A stretch of 64,000 bases of DNA from Pseudomonas sp. Au-Pse12 (GTDB lineage Bacteria; Pseudomonadota; Gammaproteobacteria; Pseudomonadales; Pseudomonadaceae). Shown piece by piece: positions 46,053 through 56,064 of this stretch (positions within the stretch are counted from its first letter, which is position 1; each line of letters begins with the position of its first letter). Both the position numbers and the translations under genes were made by a program. The stretch is from NCBI RefSeq assembly GCF_021341665.1, contig NZ_JAJTTH010000004.1, positions 1-64,000 on the forward strand, in the 5' to 3' direction. The notes under the pieces are model-generated. The model did no database searches. It saw only the letters and a list, made by a program, of their open reading frames with translations, and was not told the origin of the DNA.

Positions 46053-46535
46053 ATGCCTAAAACACCCCTTGCCAGCCGTCCACACGACCACTCTCACTGC
46101 GTGCACAGCGCACTGTCTGAGGCCGACGCCCTGTGCGCACGGCAAGGCCTGCGCCTGACCGCGCTGCGCCGGCGGGTGCTGGAGCTGGTGTGGCAAAGCC
46201 ATAAGCCCCTGGGGGCCTACGACATCCTGGCCGTGCTCAGCGAGCAGGACGGGCGGCGCGCAGCACCACCGACGGTTTATCGGGCCCTGGATTTCCTCCT
46301 GGAAAACGGCTTGGTGCACCGCATCGCTTCGCTTAACGCGTTCGTTGGCTGCAACCACCCGGAGCACGCGCACCAGGGCCAGTTCCTGATCTGCCGCGAA
46401 TGCCACGCAGCCATCGAGCTGGAACAGAAATCCATCAGCGACGCCATCATCACCAGCGCCCGCGACGTCGGCTTCGTGGTCGAGGGCCAGACCGTCGAAG
46501 TGGTCGGGCTCTGCTCGGGCTGCCAGGGGGCTTGA
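46053..46535 (+). CDS. zur: Zinc uptake regulator (Fur family)
   Basis: A 160-residue Fur-family repressor. The winged helix includes [12 protein letters not shown] and [21 protein letters not shown]. Structural zinc Cys pairs are CREC and CSGC, with the His-rich sensor segment [12 protein letters not shown]. This pattern identifies Zur rather than Fur. Its stop overlaps the znuC start by one base (TGATG), so regulator and transporter are made together and the locus is probably autoregulated. Confidence 0.92.
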   Translation: MPKTPLASRPHDHSHCVHSALSEADALCARQGLRLTALRRRVLELVWQSHKPLGAYDILAVLSEQDGRRAAPPTVYRALDFLLENGLVHRIASLNAFVGCNHPEHAHQGQFLICRECHAAIELEQKSISDAIITSARDVGFVVEGQTVEVVGLCSGCQGA

Positions 46536-47314
46536 TGAGCACTGCGTTGATCCGCCTCGAGCAGGTCGGGGTAACGTTTGCCGGCCAAAGCGTGCTGGAC
46601 AACATCCAGCTCAGCGTCGAACCGGGGCAGATCGTCACCCTGATCGGCCCCAACGGCGCCGGCAAGACCACCCTGGTGCGCGCCGTGCTCGGCCTGCTCA
46701 AGCCCGATACCGGCAGTGTCTGGCGCAAGCCCAGGCTGCGGGTGGGCTACATGCCGCAGAAACTCCATGTCGACCCGACCCTGCCGCTGTCGGTGCTGCG
46801 TTTTCTGCGCCTGGTGCCGGGAGTGGACCGCACGCGAGCGCTGGCGGCGCTCAAGGAAGTCGGTGCCGAACAGGTGATCGACAGCCCGGTGCAGAGCATT
46901 TCCGGTGGCGAGATGCAGCGCGTGCTGCTGGCCCGGGCCCTGCTGCGCGAACCGGAGTTGCTGGTCCTCGATGAGCCGGTGCAAGGCGTCGACGTGGCCG
47001 GCCAGGCCGAGCTCTACAGCCTGATCACCCGCCTGCGGGACCGTCACGGTTGTGGCGTGCTGATGGTCTCCCACGACCTGCACCTGGTGATGAGCACCAC
47101 CGATCAGGTGGTGTGCCTGAATCGCCACGTCTGCTGCTCCGGGCACCCGGAACAGGTCAGCGGCGACCCGGCCTTCGTCGAGCTGTTCGGCAAGAACGCG
47201 CCGAGCCTGGCGATCTACCATCACCATCACGACCATGCCCACGACCTGCATGGCTCGGTCGTCACCCAGCCCGCCTCGGGCCACGTCCACGGAGAACACT
47301 GCAAGCATGGCTGA
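46535..47314 (+). CDS. znuC: Zinc ABC transporter ATPase
   Basis: A 259-residue ATPase with Walker [17 protein letters not shown], signature [16 protein letters not shown] and Walker [12 protein letters not shown]. The C-terminal tail is His rich ([23 protein letters not shown]), a feature of zinc-system ATPases that may bind zinc. It overlaps znuB by eight bases. Confidence 0.94.
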   Translation: MSTALIRLEQVGVTFAGQSVLDNIQLSVEPGQIVTLIGPNGAGKTTLVRAVLGLLKPDTGSVWRKPRLRVGYMPQKLHVDPTLPLSVLRFLRLVPGVDRTRALAALKEVGAEQVIDSPVQSISGGEMQRVLLARALLREPELLVLDEPVQGVDVAGQAELYSLITRLRDRHGCGVLMVSHDLHLVMSTTDQVVCLNRHVCCSGHPEQVSGDPAFVELFGKNAPSLAIYHHHHDHAHDLHGSVVTQPASGHVHGEHCKHG

Positions 47315-48095
47315 TTTTTTGCTCTACGCCCTGCTCGCAGGTCTGGCCCTCGCGGTGGTTGCCGGCCCCCTGGGGTCCTTCGTGGTCTGGCGGCGCATGG
47401 CCTATTTCGGCGACACCCTGTCCCACGCCGCGCTGCTCGGGGTGGCCCTGGGTTTCCTGCTGGATGTCAGCCCGGCGGTCGCGGTCACGGTCGGCTGCCT
47501 GCTGCTGGCGGTGCTGCTGGTCACCCTGCAACAGCGCCAGCCCCTGGCTTCCGACACGCTGCTGGGGATTCTTGCACCCAGCACCCTGTCTCTGGGCCTG
47601 GTGGTACTAAGCTTCATGCATGAAGTGCGGATCGACCTGATGGCCTACCTGTTCGGCGACCTGCTGGCGATCAGCCCGGGCGACCTGGCGTGGATTCTCG
47701 GTGGCAGCACGGCGGTATTGTTGCTGCTGGCCGCCTTGTGGCGCCCGTTGCTGGCGATCACCGTGCACGAGGAACTGGCCAAGGTCGAAGGCCTGCCCGT
47801 GGCCTCGCTGCGCCTGGTACTGATGCTGCTGATCGCCGTGGTGATTGCCGTGGCGATGAAGATTGTCGGGGTGTTGCTGATCACCTCGTTGCTGATCATT
47901 CCGGCCGCTGCGGCACAGCGTCACGCCCGCTCGCCGGAACAGATGGCCCTGGGCGCCAGCCTGCTGGGCATGCTCGCGGTCTGCGGCGGGTTGGCGCTGT
48001 CCTGGTTCAAGGACACGCCGGCCGGGCCGTCGATCGTGGTCACGGCCGCCGCACTGTTTCTGCTGAGTTTTGTTCTGCCCCGTCGAGGGGTGTAG
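47307..48095 (+). CDS. znuB: Zinc ABC transporter permease
   Basis: A 262-residue inner-membrane permease of the ABC-3 family with about eight helices ([20 protein letters not shown] at the start; [20 protein letters not shown] late, the typical family segment). The ATG at 47307 is chosen from family length; it overlaps the znuC end by eight bases. Last gene of zur-znuC-znuB. Confidence 0.93.
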   Translation: MADFLLYALLAGLALAVVAGPLGSFVVWRRMAYFGDTLSHAALLGVALGFLLDVSPAVAVTVGCLLLAVLLVTLQQRQPLASDTLLGILAPSTLSLGLVVLSFMHEVRIDLMAYLFGDLLAISPGDLAWILGGSTAVLLLLAALWRPLLAITVHEELAKVEGLPVASLRLVLMLLIAVVIAVAMKIVGVLLITSLLIIPAAAAQRHARSPEQMALGASLLGMLAVCGGLALSWFKDTPAGPSIVVTAAALFLLSFVLPRRGV

Positions 48096-48132
48096 ACTTG
48101 CTCGCTTTTTGCGCAATTAGAGAGTCGCAGGA

Positions 48133-48852
48133 ATGAAGCCGTTCGCCTCCCGTTATCTGCTCCTTGTCGCATTTTCCCTGCTGCTGGGAGCCTGCCAAAG
48201 CACGCCACCAGCGGCCACCGAGGTCCCTGATGCGCGGGCCACGGCCATCGCGCAGCTGGAACAAAACATCGCCAGCAGCGAACTGGCCACCGCTGAAGAC
48301 CAACTGAGCGCCTTGCAGGCGCAGACGCCCGACGACCCGCAACTGGTGCAGTACCAGCGGCAGTTGGCCGAGGCTTATCTGCAGCGCAGCCAGATCGTCC
48401 TGCAAAAGGGCGACGTGAATGCCGCCGCCACCGCCCTAAGCCGTGCCCGGGCGCTGATGCCCAAGGCCCCAGCGCTGACCGGCGGGGTCAACAACGCCAT
48501 CGCCCACGCCCGCAAAGCCGAGCTGGAGAAGGCCGAAGCGGCGCTGAAAGCAGCCGAGGCGCGCCCACCGGCCAAGCTGATCGACCCTGCAGCCCAGAGC
48601 AGCACCATTGCCTTGAACGTCACCGACATCCGCAAGCTGCGGCATCAGCTCGATGCCCTGGCCGCCGACGTGGTGAATTATCAGTGCGATGTGCGCATCC
48701 AGGTGCCGCGCACCGAGGATTACCCCTGGTTGTCGACCTTGCTCGGCAAGCGGGTGAAGAAGCTCGACCCGGACTTTGAACAGAAGATCAGCCGGCAGAT
48801 CGTGCGCCATGTACCGGCGCAGATGGTGCTGACGCCGCGCAAGGCGCAGTAA
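48133..48852 (+). CDS. Hypothetical lipoprotein with helical repeats
   Basis: A 239-residue lipoprotein (lipobox LLGAC, Cys20). Residues 30-150 are Ala/Gln/Leu-rich helices that resemble TPR-like repeats (PDDPQLVQYQRQLAEAYLQRS, GDVNAAATALSRARALMP). The C-terminal 90 residues form a mixed domain. It is in the same direction as znuB after a 37-base gap and may be cotranscribed. I recall an equivalent gene (PA5502) at this place in P. aeruginosa; its function is unknown. Confidence 0.78.
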   Translation: MKPFASRYLLLVAFSLLLGACQSTPPAATEVPDARATAIAQLEQNIASSELATAEDQLSALQAQTPDDPQLVQYQRQLAEAYLQRSQIVLQKGDVNAAATALSRARALMPKAPALTGGVNNAIAHARKAELEKAEAALKAAEARPPAKLIDPAAQSSTIALNVTDIRKLRHQLDALAADVVNYQCDVRIQVPRTEDYPWLSTLLGKRVKKLDPDFEQKISRQIVRHVPAQMVLTPRKAQ

Positions 48853-48854
48853 AG

Positions 48855-48902
48855 CCTTCGCCGGCAAGCCGGCTCCAGCGCAGGAGCAGGCTTGCCGCGA
48901 AC
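48855..48902. repeat. REP-like palindrome
   Basis: TTCGCCGGCAAGCCGGCTCC followed by GGAGCAGGCTTGCCGCGAA forms the typical pseudomonad REP stem. It follows the lipoprotein stop codon. Confidence 0.65.
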
Positions 48903-48908
48903 CGCTGT

Positions 48909-49087
48909 TCAGGCCGGGATGGCCTTGGCCTTTTCCTCTCGATCCCCGACCCGATGTGCCCCCGGCAAAAGGCGACCCGCTCGGTTCCGGCGAAATAATT
49001 GTCCGGGTTGCGCTCCAGCACCCTCTTGCCCAAGGGTGTGATCGGCCCCCGTTCCTCGGGGATCAGCTTGGCCGGGGCGAGGCCTCC
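48909..49087 (-). pseudogene. katE: Remnant of a KatE-type catalase
   Basis: Read leftward, one frame encodes [28 protein letters not shown], then AGTERVAFCRGHIGSGI, matching the clade 2 catalase stretch [42 protein letters not shown]. No start, haem ligand or catalytic histidine region remains. After GSGI the frame shifts to one ending REEKAKAIPA and a stop, which looks like a catalase C-terminus. So an internal deletion and frameshift left about 180 bases of a larger gene. I recall an intact katE beside metNIQ in P. putida; unverified. Confidence 0.75.
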
Positions 49088-49264
49088 AGGCATGGCACCT
49101 GATCGCAAAGCGCGAGCGTTCCTTTTTTATGACCTTTGATCGCGTTATTGCCAAATGGCAGGATGATTGCGAAATAAATGCTAAGAACCTCTATACGGAC
49201 AGGCTAAAATGCGCGCCCGGCTAACCGCTGATCCTTTTCTAACGCGCCCCACAAGGTTCGCTAC

Positions 49265-50272
49265 GTGATCGAGTTTCAAAACGTCCATAAAACCTACCGG
49301 GTCGCCGGTAAGGATATTCCCGCCCTGCACCCGACCAGTCTTCGGGTCGAGAATGGCCAGGTGTTCGGCCTGATCGGCCACTCCGGCGCGGGTAAAAGTA
49401 CCCTGCTGCGCCTGATCAACCGCCTGGAAAACCCCAGTGGCGGCCAGATCATCGTCGACGACGAAGAAGTCACCGCGCTGGATGCCAATGGCCTGCGCCG
49501 CTTCCGGCAACAGGTCGGGATGATTTTCCAACACTTCAACCTGCTGTCCTCCAAGACCGTGGCCGACAACGTCGCCCTGCCGCTGACCCTGGCCGGCGAG
49601 CTGTCGCGCAGCGAGATCGAGCGCCGTGTGGCCGAACTGCTGGACCGGGTCGGCCTGGCCGACCACGCGAAGAAATACCCGGCGCAGCTGTCCGGCGGCC
49701 AGAAGCAGCGCGTCGGCATCGCCCGCGCCCTGGCCACCAAGCCGAAGATCCTGCTGTGCGACGAAGCCACCAGTGCCCTCGATCCACAGACCACGGCCTC
49801 GGTCCTGCAACTGCTGGCCGAGATCAACCGCGAGCTGAACCTGACCATCGTCCTGATCACCCACGAGATGGACGTGATCCGTCGCGTCTGCGATCAGGTG
49901 GCGGTCATGGACGCCGGCAAGATCGTCGAGCAAGGTCCGGTGGCCGAGGTGTTTCTGCACCCCAAGCACCCGACCACCAAGCGTTTCGTCCAGGAAGACG
50001 AGCAGGTCGACGAGAATGAGCAGCGCGACGACTTCGCCCACGTACCGGGGCGCATCGTGCGCCTGACCTTCCAGGGCGACGCCACCTACGCGCCGCTGCT
50101 GGGCACCGTGGCCCGGGAGACCGGGGTCGACTACAGCATCCTCGCCGGACGCATCGACCGCATCAAAGACACCCCTTACGGGCAATTGACCCTGGCCATC
50201 ACCGGCGGTGACATGGAAGCGGCCTTCGCCCGCTTCACCGCGGCGGATGTCCACATGGAGGTGCTGCGCTGA
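49265..50272 (+). CDS. metN: Methionine ABC transporter ATPase
   Basis: A 335-residue ATPase with Walker [16 protein letters not shown], signature [16 protein letters not shown] and Walker [15 protein letters not shown]. The C-terminal 90 residues form the NIL/C2 domain that senses methionine and inhibits transport (trans-inhibition). The start is GTG ([12 protein letters not shown]). It is the first of three genes; the metI start overlaps its stop by one base. Confidence 0.94.
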   Translation: MIEFQNVHKTYRVAGKDIPALHPTSLRVENGQVFGLIGHSGAGKSTLLRLINRLENPSGGQIIVDDEEVTALDANGLRRFRQQVGMIFQHFNLLSSKTVADNVALPLTLAGELSRSEIERRVAELLDRVGLADHAKKYPAQLSGGQKQRVGIARALATKPKILLCDEATSALDPQTTASVLQLLAEINRELNLTIVLITHEMDVIRRVCDQVAVMDAGKIVEQGPVAEVFLHPKHPTTKRFVQEDEQVDENEQRDDFAHVPGRIVRLTFQGDATYAPLLGTVARETGVDYSILAGRIDRIKDTPYGQLTLAITGGDMEAAFARFTAADVHMEVLR

Positions 50273-50937
50273 TGGATACCTTCTTCGCCAACATCGACTG
50301 GCTGGAAATCTGGCTGGCCACCGGCGACACCCTGATGATGCTCGGCGGTTCGCTGCTGTTCACCGTGCTCCTGGGCCTGCCCCTGGGCGTGCTGCTGTTC
50401 CTCTGCAGCCCGCGCCAACTGCTGGAGCAGAAGAGCCTCTACGCGCTGCTGTCGCTGATGGTGAACATCCTGCGCTCGCTGCCGTTCATCATCCTGCTGA
50501 TCGTGATGATTCCCTTCACCGTATTGATCACCGGCACTTCGCTGGGGGTCGCCGGGGCCATTCCGCCGCTGGTGGTGGGCGCCACGCCGTTCTTTGCCCG
50601 GTTGGTGGAAACCGCCCTGCGCGAAGTCGACCGCGGCATCATCGAAGCCACCCAGTCCATGGGCGCCAGCACTCGGCAGATCATTACCAACGCCTTGCTC
50701 CCGGAAGCCCGCCCGGGCATCTTTGCCGCTATCACCGTGACCGCCATTACCCTGGTGTCCTACACCGCCATGGCGGGCGTGGTGGGTGCCGGCGGCCTCG
50801 GCGACCTGGCGATCCGCTTCGGCTACCAGCGTTTCCAGACCGATGTGATGGTGGTGACCGTGGTGTTGCTGCTGGTGCTGGTTCAGGTTCTGCAAACCTT
50901 CGGCGATAAGCTGGTGGTGCACTTTTCCCGCAAATAA
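50272..50937 (+). CDS. metI: Methionine ABC transporter permease
   Basis: A 221-residue permease with five to six helices and the BPD EAA loop EATQSMGASTRQIITNALLPEA, typical of MetI. It starts inside the metN stop (TGATG) and is followed by metQ after 59 bases. Confidence 0.94.
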   Translation: MDTFFANIDWLEIWLATGDTLMMLGGSLLFTVLLGLPLGVLLFLCSPRQLLEQKSLYALLSLMVNILRSLPFIILLIVMIPFTVLITGTSLGVAGAIPPLVVGATPFFARLVETALREVDRGIIEATQSMGASTRQIITNALLPEARPGIFAAITVTAITLVSYTAMAGVVGAGGLGDLAIRFGYQRFQTDVMVVTVVLLLVLVQVLQTFGDKLVVHFSRK

Positions 50938-50996
50938 CATTGCCGGCCCAGGCCGGCAGGCGCCCGGGGTCGGGCGACTTACAAGGAGCTTGATCG

Positions 50997-51770
50997 ATGA
51001 AAAAACTACTCGTCGCTTTCGCAGCCGTTGCCGCATTCTCCGCGCACGCTGCTGAAACCCTGACCGTGGCCGCCACTCCGGTGCCCCACGCCGAGATCCT
51101 GGAATTCGTCAAACCGGCCCTGGCCAAAGAAGGCGTGGACCTGAAGGTCAAGGTCTTCACCGACTACGTGCAGCCCAACGTGCAAGTCGCCGAAAAGCGC
51201 CTGGACGCCAACTTCTTCCAGCACCAGCCGTACCTGGATGAGTTCAACAAATCCAAGGGCACCCAGCTGATCAGCGTTGCCGGTGTGCACGTCGAGCCAC
51301 TGGGCGCTTACTCCAACAAGCACAAGCAGCTCTCCGAACTGCCGGGCGGCGCCACCGTGGTGATCCCCAACGACGCCACCAACGGCGGCCGTGCACTGCT
51401 GCTGCTGGACAAGGCCGGCCTGATCAAGCTCAAGGACTCCAACAACATCCTGGCCACCGTCAAGGACATCACCGAGAACCCCAAGGACCTGAAGTTCCGT
51501 GAACTGGAAGCCGCCACCATCCCGCGCGTGCTGACCCAGGTCGACCTGGCGCTGATCAACACCAACTACGCGCTGGAAGCCAAGCTGGATCCGTCCAAGG
51601 ACGCCCTGGTGATCGAAGGCAAGGATTCGCCTTACGTGAACATCCTGGTGGCCCGTCCTGACAACAAGGATTCGGATGCCATGAAAAAACTGATCGGCGC
51701 CCTGCACAGCCCGCAAGTGAAGCAATTCATTCTCGAGAAGTACAAAGGCGCCATCGTGCCGGCGTTCTGA
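50997..51770 (+). CDS. metQ: Methionine-binding protein
   Basis: A 257-residue periplasmic binding protein with a signal peptide (cut after AHA, about residue 18; no lipobox cysteine). Family segments include TVAATPVPHAEIL, ANFFQHQPYLDEFNK and VIPNDATNGGRALLLLD. It delivers methionine to MetNI. AAGGAG precedes the start. Confidence 0.93.
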   Translation: MKKLLVAFAAVAAFSAHAAETLTVAATPVPHAEILEFVKPALAKEGVDLKVKVFTDYVQPNVQVAEKRLDANFFQHQPYLDEFNKSKGTQLISVAGVHVEPLGAYSNKHKQLSELPGGATVVIPNDATNGGRALLLLDKAGLIKLKDSNNILATVKDITENPKDLKFRELEAATIPRVLTQVDLALINTNYALEAKLDPSKDALVIEGKDSPYVNILVARPDNKDSDAMKKLIGALHSPQVKQFILEKYKGAIVPAF

Positions 51771-51784
51771 TCGGTTGCAGAAAC

Positions 51785-51818
51785 ACAAACGGGGCGCCTT
51801 GGGGCGCCCCGTTTTGTT
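51785..51818 (+). terminator. Terminator of metN-metI-metQ
   Basis: AAACGGGGCGCC (51787-51798) pairs perfectly with GGCGCCCCGTTT (51803-51814) across TTGG, and TGTTTG follows. It starts 17 bases after the metQ stop codon. Confidence 0.9.
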
Positions 51819-51829
51819 TGTAGCCGTGC

Positions 51830-51850
51830 ATTCGCCGGCACGCCGGCTGC
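51830..51850. repeat. REP-like palindrome
   Basis: GCCGGC-AC-GCCGGC (51834-51847) in the form TTCGCCGGCACGCCGGCTGC. It separates metQ from the convergent end of the oxidase cluster. Confidence 0.55.
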
Positions 51851-51856
51851 TGCGGG

Positions 51857-52492
51857 TTATTTGCGTTGCAGCATCACCGGCAGCTGGGCCACCAGTTTCT
51901 GGTTGTTCAGCGGCGCGCGAATAAAGCCGCGCTGGGTGCCGTCCGGGCCGATCACCGCCAGGTTGCCGCTGTGGTCGACGGTGTAGTTGGGCTTGCTGGT
52001 ATCCGCCGGAATGAACGGAATGCTCACGGCGTTGGCGAGCTTCTGCAGGTCTTCCACCGAGGCGGCGGTCAGGCCCTTGAAGTCCTTGTCGAAATAGCCC
52101 AGGTACTGCTTGAGCTGCTGCGGCGTATCGCGGTTGGGGTCGACGCTGACCAGAACCACCTGCAACTGGTCCACCGCCTCCTTGGGCAGCTCGCTCTTGA
52201 TCTGCCGCAGTTGGGCCAGGGTGGTCGGGCAGATGTCCGGGCAGAAGGTGTAGCCGAAGAACAGCAGCGACCATTTGCCCTTCAACTCGTCGATCACCAC
52301 CGGCTGGCCGTCCTGATCGAGCATTTTCACCGCCGGCAAAGTACGGCTTTGCGGCAGCAGGATGATGCCGGCATCGATCAGTGCAGTGGGGTCGCCTTGA
52401 CCCTTGCCGGACAGTACTTTGTTGACGGTAAGCCCCAGCACCAGGGCCACCAGGGCAACGAGAATAAAGACGGTTTTCTGAGTTCGAGTCAT
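51857..52492 (-). CDS. SCO1/SenC copper chaperone for cytochrome oxidase
   Basis: A 211-residue thioredoxin-fold protein anchored by one N-terminal helix ([16 protein letters not shown]). The copper-binding pair is in [10 protein letters not shown] (CxxxC) and the third ligand histidine in [11 protein letters not shown]. It loads copper into the CuA site of subunit II. The ATG at 52492 overlaps the ctaB stop by four bases. Last gene of the leftward oxidase cluster. Confidence 0.92.
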   Translation of the reverse strand: MTRTQKTVFILVALVALVLGLTVNKVLSGKGQGDPTALIDAGIILLPQSRTLPAVKMLDQDGQPVVIDELKGKWSLLFFGYTFCPDICPTTLAQLRQIKSELPKEAVDQLQVVLVSVDPNRDTPQQLKQYLGYFDKDFKGLTAASVEDLQKLANAVSIPFIPADTSKPNYTVDHSGNLAVIGPDGTQRGFIRAPLNNQKLVAQLPVMLQRK

Positions 52493-53391
52493 AGGTTCAA
52501 CAATAGGTAGTGGTCTACGAGCAGGGCGATGAACAGCAGGAACAAGTAATAAATAGAGTACTTGAAGGTGTTGATCGCCGCGTGCGGCCGAGTGCCACGG
52601 TACAGCACCCAGGCCCATTGCAGGAAGCGCCCGCCCAGGGCCAGGGCGCACATCAGGTACAGCAGGCCGCTCATGTGGATGGCATAAGGCAGCAGGCTCA
52701 CCGCCAGCAGGGCGAAGGTATAGAGCAGGATATGCACCTTGGTGTAGTGCTCGCCGTGAGTCACCGGCAGCATCGGGATATCGGCCTTGGCGTACTCCTC
52801 CTTGCGATGGATGGCCAGGGCCCAGAAGTGCGGTGGGGTCCAGGCGAAGATGATCAGCACCAGCAGCAGTGGCTCAGCACTCAGGTGCCCGGTGGCGGCG
52901 ACCCAGCCCAGCAATGGCGGGGCCGCGCCGGCCAACCCGCCGATCACGATGTTCTGCGGCGTCGCGCGCTTCAGAAAGCCGGTGTAGACCACCGCATAGC
53001 CCAACAGGGACGCCAGGGTCAGCCAGGCCGTGAGCGGGTTGGTAAAGGCCAGCAGCAGCGCCTGCCCGGCCAGCGCCAGCAACAGCGCAAAGGCCAGCGC
53101 CGCCCGTGGCGAGACCCGGCCTTCGGCCAGGGGCCGCTTGTGGGTCCGGGCCATCACCGCGTCGATGCGCCGGTCCACCACATGGTTGACCGCCGCCGCC
53201 CCACCCGCGCACAGGGCGATGCCCAGGTTGCCGAACACCAGCACGGTCCACGGCACCCCGGCGCGGGTGGCGAGGAACATGCCCACCAGCGAGGTGATCA
53301 GCATCAGCACCACCACCTTGGGCTTGGTCAGTTCCAGGTAATCGCGCCAGAACGCCTGGGGGTGCTGGCGGGTGCCGGTCAGAGTCGCCAT
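52489..53391 (-). CDS. ctaB: Protohaem IX farnesyltransferase (haem o synthase)
   Basis: A 300-residue UbiA-family membrane enzyme with about nine helices. The polyprenyl-diphosphate motif is [24 protein letters not shown]. It converts haem b to haem o, the precursor of haem a. Its start overlaps ctaA by 13 bases and its end overlaps the Sco gene by four. Confidence 0.94.
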   Translation of the reverse strand: MATLTGTRQHPQAFWRDYLELTKPKVVVLMLITSLVGMFLATRAGVPWTVLVFGNLGIALCAGGAAAVNHVVDRRIDAVMARTHKRPLAEGRVSPRAALAFALLLALAGQALLLAFTNPLTAWLTLASLLGYAVVYTGFLKRATPQNIVIGGLAGAAPPLLGWVAATGHLSAEPLLLVLIIFAWTPPHFWALAIHRKEEYAKADIPMLPVTHGEHYTKVHILLYTFALLAVSLLPYAIHMSGLLYLMCALALGGRFLQWAWVLYRGTRPHAAINTFKYSIYYLFLLFIALLVDHYLLLNL

Positions 53392-54458
53392 GGCATCTCT
53401 CCTTTGATGGTGATGGGACCCGCCATCTGTTTGCGCGGGCTGAGCCGCCAGCCCAGGGGCAGGCGGTCCCGAGCCTGTACCAGGCTGGTACGGGCGTGAT
53501 AGTTAACCAGCACCAGGGTCAGCAGCAGCGCCGCGCCCCCAGCGTTGTGGGCCACCGCCACAGGTAGCGGCAGGTGCAGCAGCACGTTGCTGGCCCCCAG
53601 GGTGACCTGCACCCCCAGCGCCACCAGCACCAGGCCGGCCAGGCGGCTCATGCCGGTCTGCCGCAGCTGCCAGGCCAGCCCCAGCAGCACCAGGGTCACC
53701 AGCACCGCGCCCACCCGGTGGGTCATGTGGATGGCGGTACGCGCATCGCTGTCCAGTTGCCCGCCCAGGTAGTTGGGGCCGATGTGCTGGGTCAGGTGGA
53801 AGCCGTTGGCGAAATCCATGTTCGGCCACCACTGGCCATGACAGGTGGGCAGGTCAATGCAGGCCACCGCCGCATAGTTGGAGCTGACCCAGCCGCCCAG
53901 GGCGATCTGCCCGATCACCAGCACCAGCCCGGCCGTGGCCCAGTACTGCAGGCGCCGCGGCACGATCAGCGCCGGCAATACGCCGGACAGGCGCAAGGTC
54001 AGCAGGAACAACAGGCTCAGGGTGGCAAAACCGCCCAGCAGGTGCGCGGTGACCACCTGCGGCCAGAGCTTGAGGGTCACCGTCCACATGCCGAAGGCCG
54101 CCTGGGCGAACACCACGGCCAAGAGGAACAGCGGCAACTTCAACGGCTGCCCGGGATGCCGGCGATGGCTCCAGGCGCGAGCCGCCAGCAGCACGATCAG
54201 CAGCCCCAGGGTGCCGGCGAAATAACGGTGGACCATCTCGTTCCAGCCCTTGTGGGCCTCCACCGGGGTATCGGGAAAGTGCCGCTCGGCATGGGCCAAC
54301 TGGGCTTCGCTCTGCGGCACGCTGATAAAGCCATAGCAGCCCGGCCAATCCGGGCAACCGAGGCCGGCGTGGGTCAACCGGGTGTAGGCGCCGAGCAACA
54401 CCACAATCAGTGCCAGCAAGGTGGCAAACAACGCGAGGCGAAATCCAGGTTTGGCCAT
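53379..54458 (-). CDS. ctaA: Haem a synthase (CtaA/COX15)
   Basis: A 359-residue membrane protein with eight helices and conserved haem-ligand histidines, for example in [23 protein letters not shown] near the start, MVHRYFAG, and [12 protein letters not shown]. It oxidises the haem o methyl group to give haem a. In the same operon as ctaB, which makes its substrate. Confidence 0.93.
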   Translation of the reverse strand: MAKPGFRLALFATLLALIVVLLGAYTRLTHAGLGCPDWPGCYGFISVPQSEAQLAHAERHFPDTPVEAHKGWNEMVHRYFAGTLGLLIVLLAARAWSHRRHPGQPLKLPLFLLAVVFAQAAFGMWTVTLKLWPQVVTAHLLGGFATLSLLFLLTLRLSGVLPALIVPRRLQYWATAGLVLVIGQIALGGWVSSNYAAVACIDLPTCHGQWWPNMDFANGFHLTQHIGPNYLGGQLDSDARTAIHMTHRVGAVLVTLVLLGLAWQLRQTGMSRLAGLVLVALGVQVTLGASNVLLHLPLPVAVAHNAGGAALLLTLVLVNYHARTSLVQARDRLPLGWRLSPRKQMAGPITIKGEMPWRL

Positions 54459-54468
54459 GACGATGCCC

Positions 54469-55059
54469 TTATCCGATGTTCGACAGTTTCAGCAGGTGGC
54501 GCAGGTCATTGAGCAGGTCCTTGCCCTTGACCCGGGCGTCGTAGCGCAGCACCAGGTTGCTGTGGGGGTCGACGATCCACAGCTGCGGTGCGTCCTGGTC
54601 ACGGGCGCCCCGGGTGAAGGTCGCCAGGTCCAGGGGGTAGCGCTGCAACTGCGGGTATTCGCGCTGCAGCCTGGCTTCGTACTCGGCACTCAGCGGCTGG
54701 GCGCTGGCCAGGGCATGGCTGGCCCGTGAAGCATCGCGCCCCAGGGCCACCTGGATCTGCCGCGCCAGGTACACCAGTTGCTGGCAATCCGCCGCGCATT
54801 CCTTGGGCGCAGTGACCAGGATCTGCCAGCGATCCTCTTGCGACTGCACGCCGATCTCGGCGCGGGTCTGGCCGTTGCCGATCAGTTCGCCGTGATAGCT
54901 GCGGCTTTCCGGCACCCAGAACTGCAGCTTGTACATGCCGGTGGCGAGGATCATCGGGCCGATCACCATCAGCAGGATCAGCACCAGTTGCCAGCGGCCG
55001 CGACGCCGGTTCGGCGCCTGGGCGTCAGAGATGTTGGGTGGATTCATGGCCGTTCCCAT
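54469..55059 (-). CDS. Conserved membrane protein of the cytochrome oxidase cluster
   Basis: A 196-residue protein with one N-terminal membrane helix (LILLMVIGPMILATGMYKLQFW) and a periplasmic thioredoxin-like domain lacking an obvious CxxC redox site (the only Cys pair is CAADC). It is found at this place in pseudomonad oxidase clusters (PA0111 type) and may help assembly. The ATG at 55059 has GGGAG 7 bases upstream and is preferred to the ATG four codons later. It overlaps the SURF1 gene end by 35 bases. Confidence 0.78.
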   Translation of the reverse strand: MGTAMNPPNISDAQAPNRRRGRWQLVLILLMVIGPMILATGMYKLQFWVPESRSYHGELIGNGQTRAEIGVQSQEDRWQILVTAPKECAADCQQLVYLARQIQVALGRDASRASHALASAQPLSAEYEARLQREYPQLQRYPLDLATFTRGARDQDAPQLWIVDPHSNLVLRYDARVKGKDLLNDLRHLLKLSNIG

Positions 55060-55765
55060 GGCGTTTCTCCCGTGCGTTGTGCCAGCCGAAGTAGAGGTAG
55101 AGAGCGAACAGGGCCAGGGCCAGGGCAAACCACTGCACCGCGTAGGCCTGGTGTTTTTCCGGGCCCATGGCGACCACCGGCCACTCGGTCAGGTAGGCGC
55201 CGGGGCCGGACTCCTGGCGCACTTCATGGTTGAAGCCGCTGCGCCCCAACTCGGTCCACAGCGCCTGCGGAGCCACGGCGGTGATCAGCCGAGGCCAGCG
55301 CGCGCCGCTAGGGTCGGCATGCAGCTGGAACGCCGCGCCCGGCGCCACGTAGACCCAGGCATCCAGGCTCAGGCTCTGCTGTGGGGTGCTGAACACCGGT
55401 GGCGTGCGCCGGTCGGGCCAGGGCAGCCAGCCGCGATTGACCAGCAACCAGCGGCCGCTGGCCTGATCGAGGAAGGGTTGCAGCAGTTCGACCCCGACCT
55501 TGCCGTCATGCAGGCGGTTATCCAGCAACAGGCTGTGGTCGGCGTCGAAATGCCCGTGCAGGCGCACCCGGCGAAAGGCCGGATCCTCGGCGGCCAGCAG
55601 CTCGAACAAGGCCACCGGTTCGGCTGCGCGACGCTCGGCGTAGCTGGCCAGCAGCTGGCGCTTCTGCTCGCCGCGGCCCAACTGCCAGAACCCCAGGGCC
55701 ACCAGCATCGGCAGCAGCAACAGCACCACCAGAGTCGGCACGATGCCTGGCCGGAAGCCCTTCAT
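55025..55765 (-). CDS. SURF1 family oxidase assembly protein
   Basis: A 246-residue protein with two membrane helices, at residues 8-28 (PTLVVLLLLPMLVALGFWQL) and near 210-230 (AVQWFALALALFALYLYFG). Family signatures are LGFWQLGRGEQK, VLLVNRGWLPW-like WLLVNRGWLP, and YAVQWF. It binds haem a and helps insert it into subunit I. The ATG at 55765 is chosen by homology; the upstream frame reads through the DUF2909 gene on the other strand. Confidence 0.9.
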   Translation of the reverse strand: MKGFRPGIVPTLVVLLLLPMLVALGFWQLGRGEQKRQLLASYAERRAAEPVALFELLAAEDPAFRRVRLHGHFDADHSLLLDNRLHDGKVGVELLQPFLDQASGRWLLVNRGWLPWPDRRTPPVFSTPQQSLSLDAWVYVAPGAAFQLHADPSGARWPRLITAVAPQALWTELGRSGFNHEVRQESGPGAYLTEWPVVAMGPEKHQAYAVQWFALALALFALYLYFGWHNAREKRHGNGHESTQHL

Positions 55766-55835
55766 GGCCGGCCCGCAAAGCTGAGAATTCGACTCGCTAT
55801 ACTGCTGTACATCGCGTTCTCCCCGGAGTCCCACC

Positions 55836-56039
55836 ATGCTCAAAGCAGCCATCGTCCTGATGCTGATTGCCACGGTTGTCAGCCTGTTCAGCGGCCTGTT
55901 CTTTCTGGTCAAGGACGACAGCTCATCCAAGCGCCTGGTGACGTCACTGAGCATTCGGGTGGGCCTGGCCGTGATCACCGTCGGCTTGATCGCCTGGGGT
56001 TTCTTCAGCGGCCAGCTGGTCTCCCACGCGCCCTGGTAG
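55836..56039 (+). CDS. DUF2909 twin-transmembrane protein
   Basis: A 67-residue protein with two hydrophobic helices (about 4-24 and 43-60) joined by a short charged loop (KDDSSSKR). It fits DUF2909, a small family found in proteobacterial oxidase clusters. It is the only gene of the cluster on the plus strand, between ctaE and the SURF1 gene. It has a plausible ribosome site (CCCCGGAG about 8 bases upstream). Function unknown. Confidence 0.85.
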   Translation: MLKAAIVLMLIATVVSLFSGLFFLVKDDSSSKRLVTSLSIRVGLAVITVGLIAWGFFSGQLVSHAPW

Positions 56040-56064
56040 GGCGCAGCAACGCCTAAACAGCGCC

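Noticed and set aside
48133-48852. The lipoprotein as a member of a transporter with metNIQ
   Set aside because: It is separated from metN by a REP, a catalase remnant and over 400 bases, and lacks binding-protein features.
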